Part shown: positions 34,833-45,300 of the stretch, piece after piece | Layout of the letters: each line of letters begins with the position of its first letter | How positions within the stretch are numbered: the first letter of the stretch is position 1 | Assembly: GCA_020832465.1 (NCBI GenBank) | Contig: JAFIER010000147.1 | Span: 1 to 49,135, forward strand | DNA length: 49,135 bases | Source: Bernardetiaceae bacterium | GTDB taxonomy: Bacteria > Bacteroidota > Bacteroidia > Cytophagales > Bernardetiaceae | Direction of reading: 5' to 3' | Made by a program: the position numbers and the translations under genes | The notes under the pieces: generated by a model | The model's database searches: none | What the model was told of the DNA's origin: nothing | The model's input: only the letters and a program-made list of their open reading frames with translations

Positions 34833-37046
34833 CTATAAAGAGTCAAAGTAGTTTCCAGATGTAGGTTTGCCATTGCTTTTACCTTCTTGTTTATCTTCGT
34901 TTTTTTGTGGCTTACTTTTTTGCAAATCGTCCTCTTTATCTTGATTTTCGTTAAAAGATAAGGATTCGTTTAAGACAAAATCGAGGTTTTGTTTATTTTT
35001 TTCTACCTCACTTTCAGGCTTAGCTTCTGCTGTATTTAGCTTTGTGGGTAGTGCAATAGGCTGTTTTTTTTCTTGTGTTTCGTTCGTTTCCTCTTTTAGA
35101 TTTTGATTATTATTTTTTCGTTTTTTACGCTTTTGATCTATGCGTTTGAGCATACTTGCAGTAATATTCAAAAAGTTGGCTTCGGTTATGATTCCGATAA
35201 GACTTTTTTTGCTGACAACGGGTAGGCAACCAATTTTTTTGCTACGCATAATCTTGATTGCTTCTGTAATAGTCTGCTCTGGGCTTACTGTTATGGGAGA
35301 TTTCATCATCAAATCATCGATACAGGCTTCACTGTGTTTTTGATGTTTGGCGGTTTTGTTGTAATGCCTGAGGATACCTCTTGAGCTAATAAGCCCTACA
35401 AGATGCCCTTCTTCATTTTCTACGGGCAGGTATCTGATGCGCTCCCAGTCCATAACATCAGCAGCAAACTCTGGTAGGTCTTTTTCACTAATAGTGATAA
35501 GGTCTGTACTCATAAACTCTTCGACGAGCATTTCAGAGGGTTCCCATTCTGTAATATCTTCTATTTCGGCAAGTTCCCAAGTATGTATAGGTTGGTTGCT
35601 TTTTTGTTTTTCGGAGGCCGAGGCTGTAATAGCAGTAATGACTTCTTCTCTGCTACTTTCTTTCATAAGTTTAGAAAAAGAGCCGAGCATCCATTGTGAG
35701 CCTGTTTGTCTGTTTTCAGTACGCGCTTCAATGATGTCCATGTACTTGCTAATTTCCTCTTTATTTACGCCTGCTTTTTGCAAACCTTCTTTTGCCATAG
35801 GAATTAACTCTTTTTTCAATAGCTCAATATTATTGATTTTTTTGCCACCCGCCCAAGTTAAATCTGCATCAACGCCATTTCTTGCAGCACGCATAAAATT
35901 AGCTTTGACATCATCAAATTCTACTTTTTCTGTAAAACGAGGGTGCACTTCGTCAAAAATATTCATAAGCCCTGTCCATAAAGCAGAGTTAGCGACTTCA
36001 TCGACGACGGTAGGTCCGGCGGGGAGCACTCTATTCTCTATGCGAAGATGGGGTTTGCCGTTAGGGCTTATTCCGTAACAGGGTCTGTTCCAGCGATATA
36101 CTGTTGAATTATGGATATTAAGCGCGCGGAGTTTTGGTGTTTTTCCTGCATCGACGCTCAAGATAGCATCATCTTCTATATCTGTGGTTAGCAAAACCCT
36201 AAACCTCATCATATCTTCACGGTACAAATCTAATATTGAGCCTTTGAGCCAGCTTCTACCAAACATTACTCTTGGGCTGCGTTCGCGTAAATGTTCAGAA
36301 GCGATGCGCGTATCTATTGTCTGCCTAAAAAGAGCAATACGGGTTTCGTTCCATAATCTTTTTCCAAAAAGCAAAGGGGAGTTGCTTGCAAGTGCCAAAA
36401 CGGGTGCGGCTATGGCTTGTGCTGTATTGTATTTACTCACAAACTCCTGGGGCTTAACTTGCAAATGTACCTGAAAGCTTGTATTACAAGCCTCTACAAG
36501 GGCAGTATCAAGTGTGATATTAAGCTCGTCTATACCTTCAATTTTGAGTTCGTACTGCTCCTTTCCCCTTAGCTTTTTGAGTGCGTCCATAAGTGCGCGG
36601 TAGCGTTCGAGGGGGGTAAGGTTATCGTCTGTAAGGTCGAACTTACGAATTGTGGGCAAAATGCCTGTCAGTAGATAATCAATATCTAAGGCTTGCGTAA
36701 CTTTATTGAGGTGCTCGAGTAGGTTTATGATTTGCCCTTCGAGCTGTGAGAAACAATCCTTAGAAAAAAGTATGGGTTTTAAATTGGCTTCTATATTGAA
36801 CCTCGCCAGCTCGGTCGTGAAGCTATCATTATTAAGATGTTGCAATACTTCTAATGCACGCGGTGCGGGTTTGCCGTGGTCATCAATAAGGCATATTTCC
36901 TGCTCGGCGCCAATGCGTACAATGTCATCTTCAAACCAGTTGCCCTCCAGCATAAGTTCTAAGGCTTCAATATCTTTGAGTAGATGCCTTGTAAATTCGT
37001 TCAAATCTGATTGACTTTTGGCAAGTCTTACTTTTAAATCACCCAT
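34833..37046 (-). CDS. Glutamate-cysteine ligase-like (GCS2) protein fused to CBS domains
   Basis: A 737-residue soluble protein. Residues about 8-480 match the GCS2/YbdK carboxylate-amine ligase family (RIGAEQEICLID near 48-60, FNIEANLKP, CNTSFQVHLQVKPQ). Two CBS domains follow at about 507-629 (EEFMSTDLITIS, DLMMKSPITVSPEQTITEA, IGCLPVVSKKSLIGIITEANF), then a highly charged, disordered tail (640-737). GCS2 enzymes form gamma-glutamyl or similar amide bonds with ATP; CBS pairs bind adenine nucleotides, so nucleotide-sensing control is an inference. The start at 37046 (MGDLKVRLAKS) was chosen since the 36 preceding residues in frame are hydrophobic, unlike the family, and overlap the divergent promoter region. 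Confidence 0.85.
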   Translation of the reverse strand: MGDLKVRLAKSQSDLNEFTRHLLKDIEALELMLEGNWFEDDIVRIGAEQEICLIDDHGKPAPRALEVLQHLNNDSFTTELARFNIEANLKPILFSKDCFSQLEGQIINLLEHLNKVTQALDIDYLLTGILPTIRKFDLTDDNLTPLERYRALMDALKKLRGKEQYELKIEGIDELNITLDTALVEACNTSFQVHLQVKPQEFVSKYNTAQAIAAPVLALASNSPLLFGKRLWNETRIALFRQTIDTRIASEHLRERSPRVMFGRSWLKGSILDLYREDMMRFRVLLTTDIEDDAILSVDAGKTPKLRALNIHNSTVYRWNRPCYGISPNGKPHLRIENRVLPAGPTVVDEVANSALWTGLMNIFDEVHPRFTEKVEFDDVKANFMRAARNGVDADLTWAGGKKINNIELLKKELIPMAKEGLQKAGVNKEEISKYMDIIEARTENRQTGSQWMLGSFSKLMKESSREEVITAITASASEKQKSNQPIHTWELAEIEDITEWEPSEMLVEEFMSTDLITISEKDLPEFAADVMDWERIRYLPVENEEGHLVGLISSRGILRHYNKTAKHQKHSEACIDDLMMKSPITVSPEQTITEAIKIMRSKKIGCLPVVSKKSLIGIITEANFLNITASMLKRIDQKRKKRKNNNQNLKEETNETQEKKQPIALPTKLNTAEAKPESEVEKNKQNLDFVLNESLSFNENQDKEDDLQKSKPQKNEDKQEGKSNGKPTSGNYFDSL

Positions 37047-37159
37047 ACGAATATTTTTAATTGATTTTTTACTAAATTGACAAACAATAAAAGTTTGTTT
37101 GCTAAAAATACAGAAAAAAAGTAAATAAACAAGATATTTGCACAAAAAAATCAAGACTT

Positions 37160-38197
37160 ATGCCATATTTCATATTTTACCCTTGCCAAACAAGAAAAGC
37201 CTATATAGGGCTACGTTTTTTGTTGTTTTTTATCATATCCTTAGGATACTGCTCAGCGCAGCAAACAGAGGCTTGGGCACAAAGCACAGCTACTGATGCC
37301 CACTTTCTAACACTCGAACGGCTTTATGCCAAAGGAAAGCATGAAAAATGCCGAGAAAAAGCCATTCAAATAAGCCGAAAAGATAAAAAAGCGGCTGCGC
37401 CCTGGCTATTTTTATCCATTTTATCTTTTGATGCTTACCGCGATGCACAGGGCGCAAGGCGTTCGAAATACCTAAATACGGCCATTCAGTATTTGAGAAA
37501 AGCACAAGTACTGGATAAAAGCAACCAGATAACAGTACATAAAGCCGATTTTAATACCGCAATAGCAACAGCCATAACAGCAGAGGCTGATGCCTATTAT
37601 AAACAAAAAAAAGAAAGTAATGCCTTAGCTTACTACAAACACCTTGACCTGCTTTTTGGTATCAAAACCGATAATTATCAGGCTATACTCCTTGCCGAAC
37701 GCAAAGCAAAAGAAAAACCTAAAGCACCGCCGCCTGCGCCCAAAGCTATAGAAAAAGTCTCGAAAGTAGATAGCTTAACAGCCATACGCAATTATTTGAG
37801 CGAAGAAGCAAAAAAATATGTCGGTGTACGGTATCGATATGCAAGCTGCTCGCCTTCAGCAGGTTTTGATTGCTCTGGATTTACCTCTTTTATCTATCAA
37901 AAAATTGGCATAGAGCTCTCGCGCAGTAGCCAATCTCAAATTTTTCATGGCGAAGAGGTTGCTGATTTTGAAGATATAAAAGTCGGTGATTTAATTCTTT
38001 TTCAAAATACACAGCGCAATCGTGGAAAAGGAAGGGTAAGCCACGTTGCTATGGTCATAGCCTGCGACGAGCAAGGTTTTGCTGTCATTCATGCTACCTC
38101 TTCACGAGGTGTAGTCATTGATAGCAGTAGTAGTTCCGTCTGGGAGAGCTATTGGGCGCCACGCATTTTACAAATACGTAGAATTATTGACGGATAA
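37160..38197 (+). CDS. NlpC/P60 family (C40) cell-wall peptidase
   Basis: A 345-residue exported protein. It has an N-terminal hydrophobic signal (about residues 18-33, ending CSAQ). A helical, TPR-like region follows (about 45-180: LYAKGKHEKCREKAIQISR, WLFLSILSFDAYRD), then a proline/lysine linker (EKPKAPPPAPKA). The NlpC/P60 domain (about 208-335) has catalytic C238 (FDCSGFTSFIY), H295 (RVSHVAMVI) and a third polar site at H311 (AVIHATSS). Such enzymes cut D-gamma-Glu-diaminopimelate bonds in peptidoglycan stems. It is divergent from the GCS2-CBS gene and convergent with the SpoIIE-type gene; only three bases separate the two stops. Confidence 0.92.
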   Translation: MPYFIFYPCQTRKAYIGLRFLLFFIISLGYCSAQQTEAWAQSTATDAHFLTLERLYAKGKHEKCREKAIQISRKDKKAAAPWLFLSILSFDAYRDAQGARRSKYLNTAIQYLRKAQVLDKSNQITVHKADFNTAIATAITAEADAYYKQKKESNALAYYKHLDLLFGIKTDNYQAILLAERKAKEKPKAPPPAPKAIEKVSKVDSLTAIRNYLSEEAKKYVGVRYRYASCSPSAGFDCSGFTSFIYQKIGIELSRSSQSQIFHGEEVADFEDIKVGDLILFQNTQRNRGKGRVSHVAMVIACDEQGFAVIHATSSRGVVIDSSSSSVWESYWAPRILQIRRIIDG

Positions 38198-38200
38198 AAA

Positions 38201-41200
38201 CTACAATCGGATAGCTATCCAGCTCATATCATCGCGCTGAGGTGCCTCTCCTTGAAAGTCATCAATATATGAATGAAGTGCTTCTTTTTGTAGATTTAGT
38301 GGTTGTGTGGATAGACTTTGAATCTTTTTTATAAGATTAAGCGAGCCAATTTTACGCCGTTCGGAGTTGTGCTGGTCTGGAATGCCATCACTAAAAAGAT
38401 AAATTGTCGTGCCGTTCTCGACGGATAAATTATGTTGCTCAAAAGGTCTTTTTCTGAGCTTTCTACCACCAATAGAGCGTCTTGTGCCTTTATGTTGCAC
38501 AATTGGGGCTTCGGGATTAGGGGCTTTTGTGTGCAAGTTTTGTTTAGCACCGGCAAAGCAAATATCGATATGATTTTGATTTGTTTTGATGCGAAGTAAA
38601 ATCAAATCCATGCCGTCGTCGTTGGCATTTTCACGCTGCCGCAGGGCTTCTTGGATATTGCTATCCAACTGCTCGAGGATTTGAGCTGGTTCGTGATAAT
38701 GTTTTTCGTTAATGATTTTATTGAGCATAAAAGTGCCTATCATGCTCATAAACGCACCCGGCACACCATGCCCTGTGCAATCTGCCAAGACTATAAATCT
38801 GTAATCATCTTTATCAGAAACCCAGTAAAAATCACCAGAAACGATGTCTTTGGGTCTGAAAACAATGGCATGCGCTGGAAAAAGTTTGTTCATTCTAGCT
38901 TCAGAAGGCAAAAAAGCCAACTGTATGGTCTGCCCATAGCGAATAGCATCTGTAATATGCTGATGATTAGCTTTCATAATGCCGTAATTATGCGCATTAT
39001 CTATTGCAATTGCAATATAAGAAGCTAAGGAAGTAAGCAATACTTTATGACTTTCTGAATAGGCATTTCGCTGATGACTTTGCACCGTAACGACACCTAC
39101 GCATTTTTGGTCGAGCATCAAAGGCTCATAAATCAACGCATTAAAATGCGAACCTACTTGTGAAGGGGTCGCCTCTGCAAGATTTCTCTTCGAAATATAC
39201 TGCTCATGTTGCGTATCAAAATCATTGATAAAAATGGTCTTTCTATGTTTGAAGCACCAAACTGCAAGACTATTCGGATCTTCTAAACGGTCATAATGGC
39301 TGGGCATAATTTCGCTGTTTTCGATAAAACCTTCAAAATGAATTTTATGCTCATCGCTTTCATATACACCAATACCAAATGCCTCGGCGGGCATGAGTGT
39401 ATTTATCATTTCATAAACCTTAGCAATTAAGGTTTTGGTATCCAAAATAGCTGTTATTTGCTGTCCGATATTGTTGAGCAAACTTACATTTTGATAGGCT
39501 TTTTCTATGCCTTCTTTTTGCTTTTGAATCTCTTCATTTGCACTTTGCAATCCTTCTGATTGCACTAAAATCTCTTCTTTCTGTTGCTCGAGCTCGACGT
39601 TCTTAAGTAAAATTTCTTGCGTGCGCTCCTGAATAACCTGCTCTAAACGTTCGTTTTCTCGTTTCAAACGGCGGTTGTTCCAAACAATCAAACCATAAAC
39701 CCCTGCGGCAGCAAGCAATGCGTATATCAAATAAGCCCACCACGTTCTGTACCAAGGCGGCAGGACAACAAATTCATAACTGCGCACTTCGCTCTCTACG
39801 CCATAAAGATTGCGTGCCCTGACTTCAAAACGGTAACTGCCTTCGGTCAAGAAACTGTATTCTTTTTGGAATGCACTGCTCCAGTCAGACCATTCATCCT
39901 CGAAGCCGACTAATCGATAGCGATATGTATTTTTGTCTTCTTGTGTGAGCGAAACTGCAGCATAAGAAAAACGAATCGAGTTATAATCATAAGTAATGCG
40001 GTCGGAGGTACTGCTCGGCGCGTGCCAATAAAGCGTAGAATCTTTGCCAATGGTTATCTCTCGGAAGGTGAGCTGCGGTTTTTGTTCATAGTTTTTAGTA
40101 TCTCTCGAAGGGTCGTAACGGAAAAGTCCTTCGCTCCCCCCAATCCAGACTATACCTCGCTCGTCGATATAAAAAGCAACGACAAACATCTCAGGAATAG
40201 TTTTAAACGGGGCTGAAACCCACACATAGCCCCCATCTTTTTGAGGTTCTAAATACCCGATTTCATTGCCTTTTTTATTTTCGAGTGGGCATATCCATAT
40301 TTTGCCGTCAGGTGTTTCTTGAATATCAAAAACTTCTTGTCCGTCTTTTCCAAAACGTGCGCCGAGTTTTTCGTAAGGTTCAAAAATATCTTTGTCGGCG
40401 TTGTATATATAAATTCCCTTTTCAGTACCCCAGACAATTTCTTCACCGAGATGAAAGGGGAGTAAGTTTTTGAGCGACGGAAAGCCCTGCTCTTCGCGGT
40501 AGTATTTGATTTCTAAGGGATTGCGCAGTGAGTCAGGATTGGGTACGACCTTGATGGCACCATTTCTAAATGTGCCACACCATAAGTTTCCTTCTTTGTC
40601 TTCTACAAGTCCTCTGATATTATCTTGCAAGCCTCCCCAAGTATTTGTCCAGCCCCAGCGGTCTATTTCCTCACGATAAGCCAACAAACTTATCGCATCG
40701 CCACCAGCTACATATATATGCTTAGGATTTTTTTTCGATTGATAAAAATCAAAAACGTGCTCTAAGGGGAGTAAAAAATTGGCTTTTTTGCCTTCTATTG
40801 CATAAATGCCACGTGATGTACCTACTAAAATTTTTGTTTTTCCGTTGATATTGAAGGATTTAATTATCCAAGATTGTCCTTTGTCTTCTTTGTTCTGAAT
40901 TTCTACGGGCTGTTCGCTCTCGAGGTAGTAAATATCTTGATGCGTGGTGATATACACCATACTATCGTGATACAAGACGGATTCTACAATATCGGGCAGA
41001 CCGCTGTTTTTGTTCCAATAGCTCAATGCAATTCCTCTATCGGCTTTAGCTACACCGTTTGATGTGCCAATCCATAAATCTCCTTGTGCATTTTCGCTGA
41101 TAGCATAAACGTGGTTGTTGTCCAAGCCCACTTTTTTATCATAATGTTGCAATCTACCTGTTTGCCTATCTATCAAAGCCGCCCCTTTTTGTGTCGAACC

Positions 41201-42007
41201 TAAAATAAGACTTTGGTCTTTATCAGAAAAAAAGCTTTCATAAACTCCGTTGTTTTCCATAAAATCATTGTGTGCTTCGCTCAACGGAATAGTAGTATTT
41301 TTTTCACTATCATAAAATAAAAAGCCATCTGCGTTGATGCAAAAATAGTAAGGCTCACCCGAAGCGATAACAGAAGCGGGTAGTTTGAAATTGGGAAATA
41401 CCGCACTCATATCTAACTTACTCACTTTTCCTTGACTAAAAGCAAAAAAATCTGCGCCATCACGCACGATATAGCGATTATCAAACAGAAAGCTCCCAGA
41501 AAAGCGATTGCTTATTGCGCGATACACATACATTTTTTGATTTTCTGTATGGTATTCAAAAATATGTTGGGGGGCTTGAAAATAAATTTTATTTTCTACA
41601 CTTTTGATGTTGATAACAAGCATAGTCATAGGAATGCTATCTTGCGCTTCGGGCGTAAGCAAATTATGAAATTGCTGCCTGCCTTTCTCATCACGCTCGA
41701 GGTAGCCAAACTCCTGCTCACCACCTACATAAATGCGCCCGTCAGCGGCTTGATGCAAGCTACGTGCCGTACCGCCATTGAGGTTGATTTTGCGCCAAGT
41801 GTGTCCATCGTATTCTAAAATGCCGCCACCTACACCCATATACAGCATACCATCTACGGCCTCGAGTGTGGACATAACCTGTGGTTCTGCACCATATACA
41901 CTCGGTAGATAGTGCTTTGCTAAAGGAGTGCCCAATTCTTGTGCAGTAACATTGCTAAATAGCAAAATTAGTATAGTAGTAATATTATATAGTAGTAGGA
42001 TACGCAT
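38201..42007 (-). CDS. Propeller-Y_Y_Y sensor with GAF and SpoIIE phosphatase
   Basis: A 1268-residue one-protein signalling system. A signal peptide (ending VTAQ) leads into a large periplasmic region of two-component-regulator propeller repeats (about 30-640, with units like GDLWIGTSNGVAK and GNLWCGTFRNGAIK). A Y_Y_Y domain (about 676-735), one TM helix (about 752-777), a coiled coil (about 778-840), a GAF domain (about 842-1002) and a C-terminal PP2C/SpoIIE phosphatase (about 1042-1268) follow. The phosphatase has GDFYW, ADCTGHGVPGAFMSM and FSDGIPDQ, the metal-binding motifs. In this family the output dephosphorylates a STAS protein; a free STAS gene lies at 13445. Convergent stop codons with the C40 gene lie 3 bp apart. 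It is divergent from the S41 gene. Confidence 0.93.
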   Translation of the reverse strand: MRILLLYNITTILILLFSNVTAQELGTPLAKHYLPSVYGAEPQVMSTLEAVDGMLYMGVGGGILEYDGHTWRKINLNGGTARSLHQAADGRIYVGGEQEFGYLERDEKGRQQFHNLLTPEAQDSIPMTMLVINIKSVENKIYFQAPQHIFEYHTENQKMYVYRAISNRFSGSFLFDNRYIVRDGADFFAFSQGKVSKLDMSAVFPNFKLPASVIASGEPYYFCINADGFLFYDSEKNTTIPLSEAHNDFMENNGVYESFFSDKDQSLILGSTQKGAALIDRQTGRLQHYDKKVGLDNNHVYAISENAQGDLWIGTSNGVAKADRGIALSYWNKNSGLPDIVESVLYHDSMVYITTHQDIYYLESEQPVEIQNKEDKGQSWIIKSFNINGKTKILVGTSRGIYAIEGKKANFLLPLEHVFDFYQSKKNPKHIYVAGGDAISLLAYREEIDRWGWTNTWGGLQDNIRGLVEDKEGNLWCGTFRNGAIKVVPNPDSLRNPLEIKYYREEQGFPSLKNLLPFHLGEEIVWGTEKGIYIYNADKDIFEPYEKLGARFGKDGQEVFDIQETPDGKIWICPLENKKGNEIGYLEPQKDGGYVWVSAPFKTIPEMFVVAFYIDERGIVWIGGSEGLFRYDPSRDTKNYEQKPQLTFREITIGKDSTLYWHAPSSTSDRITYDYNSIRFSYAAVSLTQEDKNTYRYRLVGFEDEWSDWSSAFQKEYSFLTEGSYRFEVRARNLYGVESEVRSYEFVVLPPWYRTWWAYLIYALLAAAGVYGLIVWNNRRLKRENERLEQVIQERTQEILLKNVELEQQKEEILVQSEGLQSANEEIQKQKEGIEKAYQNVSLLNNIGQQITAILDTKTLIAKVYEMINTLMPAEAFGIGVYESDEHKIHFEGFIENSEIMPSHYDRLEDPNSLAVWCFKHRKTIFINDFDTQHEQYISKRNLAEATPSQVGSHFNALIYEPLMLDQKCVGVVTVQSHQRNAYSESHKVLLTSLASYIAIAIDNAHNYGIMKANHQHITDAIRYGQTIQLAFLPSEARMNKLFPAHAIVFRPKDIVSGDFYWVSDKDDYRFIVLADCTGHGVPGAFMSMIGTFMLNKIINEKHYHEPAQILEQLDSNIQEALRQRENANDDGMDLILLRIKTNQNHIDICFAGAKQNLHTKAPNPEAPIVQHKGTRRSIGGRKLRKRPFEQHNLSVENGTTIYLFSDGIPDQHNSERRKIGSLNLIKKIQSLSTQPLNLQKEALHSYIDDFQGEAPQRDDMSWIAIRL

Positions 42008-42012
42008 AACAG

Positions 42013-42045
42013 CGAAAATACGAAAAGAAATTTAGAAAATGCAAA
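42013..42045 (-). promoter_or_regulatory. Candidate promoter of the SpoIIE gene
   Basis: On the minus strand TTTG (42045-42042) and TATTTTCG (42020-42013, one mismatch) are 21 bp apart. The -7 box ends 5 bases before the ATG at 42007, so transcription would start at or very near the start codon, implying a leaderless message, or a later start. Confidence 0.35.
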
Positions 42046-42165
42046 GGATTGTGTTTTTTTTAACTTTTATCGTAACTTTTTTTTCTATACGCTGAAAATC
42101 AGCAGGTGTCTGCTATGCTTTTGTTTGCGTATATCAATAGCTATATTTTTTGCCAACCTTAATTT

Positions 42166-42197
42166 TTTGCAATTCTAACAAAACCTACCTATATTGT
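42166..42197 (+). promoter_or_regulatory. Candidate promoter of the S41 peptidase gene
   Basis: TTTG (42166-42169) and TATATTGT (42190-42197, two mismatches to TAnnTTTG) are 20 bp apart, about 113 bases before the ATG at 42311. The 303-bp gap shared with the SpoIIE gene holds no other clear feature. Confidence 0.3.
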
Positions 42198-42310
42198 GTT
42201 TTTTATGAATTATGTCATTATTTTCCAACTTAGCGTACAACACTCACAAACTTCAGTCTCAGAACAACCATAAACACATATTTTATAGTATTCAAACCCA
42301 TATTATTCTT

Positions 42311-45300
42311 ATGCAAATTTTGATAAAAAATCTTGGTATGCTTTTGCTACTCGGATTTTATTTTTGTAGTGCATCACTTTTCGCACAAGATGCAAACACT
42401 TTGCGCCCACTTTGGATGCGCTATGCAGCTATTTCTCCTGATGGGGCCAAAATTGCCTTTACGTATCAAGGCGATTTGTATGTTGTCAGTAGCCAAGGGG
42501 GCAAAGCCTATCCGCTGACGCTGCACGAGGCTTATGACTATCGCCCCGTATGGTCTCCTGATAGTAAGCATATCGCTTTTGCTTCCGACCGTTATGGCAA
42601 TCATGATGTATATTTAGTAGATGCAGAAGGAGGTATACCGCAAAGACTTACTCTTCATTCAGCTGATGACTACCCTGTTTGCTTTACAGCTGATGGTAAA
42701 TCTGTTCTTTTCAACTCTTACCGTATGCCTGCGGCTACTGATGCAGCCTTTCCTATGGGTCGTTTTCAGCAACTCTATAGCGTGCCCATTTCAGGCGATA
42801 AGCTCCCTTCGATGCTACTCTCTGCTGCTACGGAATCTGGAAAGCTAAGCAAAGACGGCAAAAAAATGCTTTATTACGACATCAAAGGTTACGAAAATGA
42901 ATGGCGTAAGCATCATACCTCTTCTATTGCGCGCGATGTTGCTTTGTACGATTTTGAAAAAAATAAGCATACGCTCCTCACTACTTTTGAAGGCGAGGAT
43001 AGAGACCCGGTTTGGAGTCCGGACGAAAAGCACATGTATTATTTAAGTGAAGAGAGTGGCACTTTTAATGTCTGGAAAGCAGCTATTGATAAGCCTTCTG
43101 AAAAAACACAAATCAGTAAGTTCGAGATGCACCCCGTGCGCTTCCTTTCTATAGCCCAAAATGGTACACTCTGCTATGGCTATGATGGTGAAATTTATAC
43201 CCAAAAAGAAGGCGAGCAGCCCAAGCGCATCGAAATAGAAATTCGAAAAGATGCACGCAACAACCCGCGTGAGTTTAAAACCGTAGCGGGTGGCGCAAGC
43301 GAAATGGCACTCTCACCCAATGGAAAAGAAATCGCATTTGTCTATCGTGGGGAGGTCTTCGTAACAGCCATAGAAGATGGTATGACCAAGCGCATCACCA
43401 ATACGCCCGAGCAGGAGCGTTCCGTACATTTTAGCCCCGACGGCAAAAAACTTATATATGCAGGCGAGCGCAACGGCAGTTGGAACATCTATCAAGCAGA
43501 GGTAGAACGAAGTGAAGAAAAGTATTTTTACGCCGCTACACTCATCAAAGAAGAGGTGCTTATTCAAACTGAAAACGAAACCTTTCAACCGCAATTTTCG
43601 CCCGATGGAAAAGAAATCGCTTTTATAAAAGACCGCCAGACCCTGAGCGTATATAATATCGAGAGCAAAAAAATACGTACCGTTACAGATAGCTTGAGCT
43701 ATTCCTATTCAGATGGAGACCAGCACTATGAATGGTCGCCTGATAGCAAATGGTTTTTAGTTTCTTATAATCCCAATGAACTTTGGATTTCGCAAGCAGG
43801 GCTTGTTGATGCCTCTGGGGAATCACCTATCAAAGACCTCACTCGTAGCGGTTACTCCGATACAAGTCCGCGCTGGGGAATGAAAGGCAAAATGATGTAT
43901 TGGGCAAGCGACCGCAGCGGTTATCGCTCGCACGGAAGCTGGGGCGCAGAGTCTGATATATATGCCATGTTTTTTACCAAAGATGCTTGGAATGAGTTTA
44001 CAATGAGCAAAGCCGAGTATAAACTTTGGAAAGAACTCAAAGACCAAAATAAGGACAAAGAGGAGGACAAAGAGGACAATGACAAAAAGAAAAGCAAGAA
44101 AAAGAAAAAAGATGAAGACGAAAAAGACAACAAAAAAAGCGATGCCCTTGCCTTCGAGTGGGATGGCATCGAAGATAGAATCGCACGGCTCACAATTCAC
44201 TCTTCAAAACTCGGCGGTGCAGTGCTTACGCCCGAAGGTGATAAACTCTATTATTTGAGTAATTTTGAAAAAGGCTACGACATTTGGGTACACGATTTTA
44301 AAGAAAAGGAAACCAAGCTTTTTAGTAAGCTCGGTTCTTATGTTGCTGACATGGAAATAGACAAAGAAGGCAAAAACCTCTTTGTACTGGCAAGCGGTAG
44401 GCTACAAAAAATTGATTTGAATAGTGGCGCGCCCAAACCCATTAGCATAAGCTCCGAAATGGAGTACGATGCTGCCGCAGAGCGTGAGTATATGTTTGAG
44501 CACCTCTGGAGACAGGTACGCGAAAAGTTTTATCTCAAAGATTTGCATGGCACGGATTGGGATACACTCAAAGTAGAATACAAAAAATTCCTCCAGCATA
44601 TCGATAACAACTACGACTTTGCCGAAATGGCAAGTGAGCTACTCGGCGAACTCAACGCCTCGCATACAGGTAGTGGCTACCGTAAATACGACCCCAAAGG
44701 CGACCAGACCGCCGCCTTAGGTGCATTTTTTGACCCTACACACAAAGAGGCCGGTATCAAAATTCAAGAAATACTACCTAAAAGCCCACTACTCAAAGCC
44801 GATACTCAAATCAAAGCAGGTGATATTATTACAAAAGTAGATGGCACTGAAATTACGGCTGGCATGAATTATTGGCCTCTTTTTAACCGCAAAGCTGGCG
44901 ACCGCATGCTTTTAGAAGTCAAATCTGGTAGTGAAAGTAAGCAAGTCATTGTAAAACCCTTTTCTTGGGGTGCACAAACTTCACTGCTTTATGACCGCTG
45001 GGTAGCCTCAAGGCGTGATAGCGTAGAAAAACGCTCCAAGGGTCAGATTGGTTACGTGCACGTCAAAGGTATGGATAGCCAAAGTTTTAGAAAAAGCTAT
45101 AGCGATGCCTTAGGAAAAAATGCCACTAAAAAGGCACTTATCGTAGATACAAGATTCAACGGCGGTGGTTGGTTGCACGACGATTTGGCAACTTTCCTAA
45201 GCGGAGAGCAGTATTTTGAGTTCCGTCCGCGTGGGCGCAAAATAGGTATAGAGCCTATGACTAAATGGACAAAACCCTCCGTCGTTTTAGTCTCAGAGGG

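Noticed and set aside
35437-36078. 213-residue plus-strand ORF opposite the GCS2-CBS gene
   Set aside because: Serine-rich antisense frame of a clear conserved gene; no independent signal.
43823-44200. Hydrophobic minus-strand frame (125 aa) that looks like a membrane protein
   Set aside because: It is the antisense of the Lys/Asp/Glu linker of the S41 protease; poly-Lys and poly-Glu codons read backwards give Phe, Leu and Ser runs.
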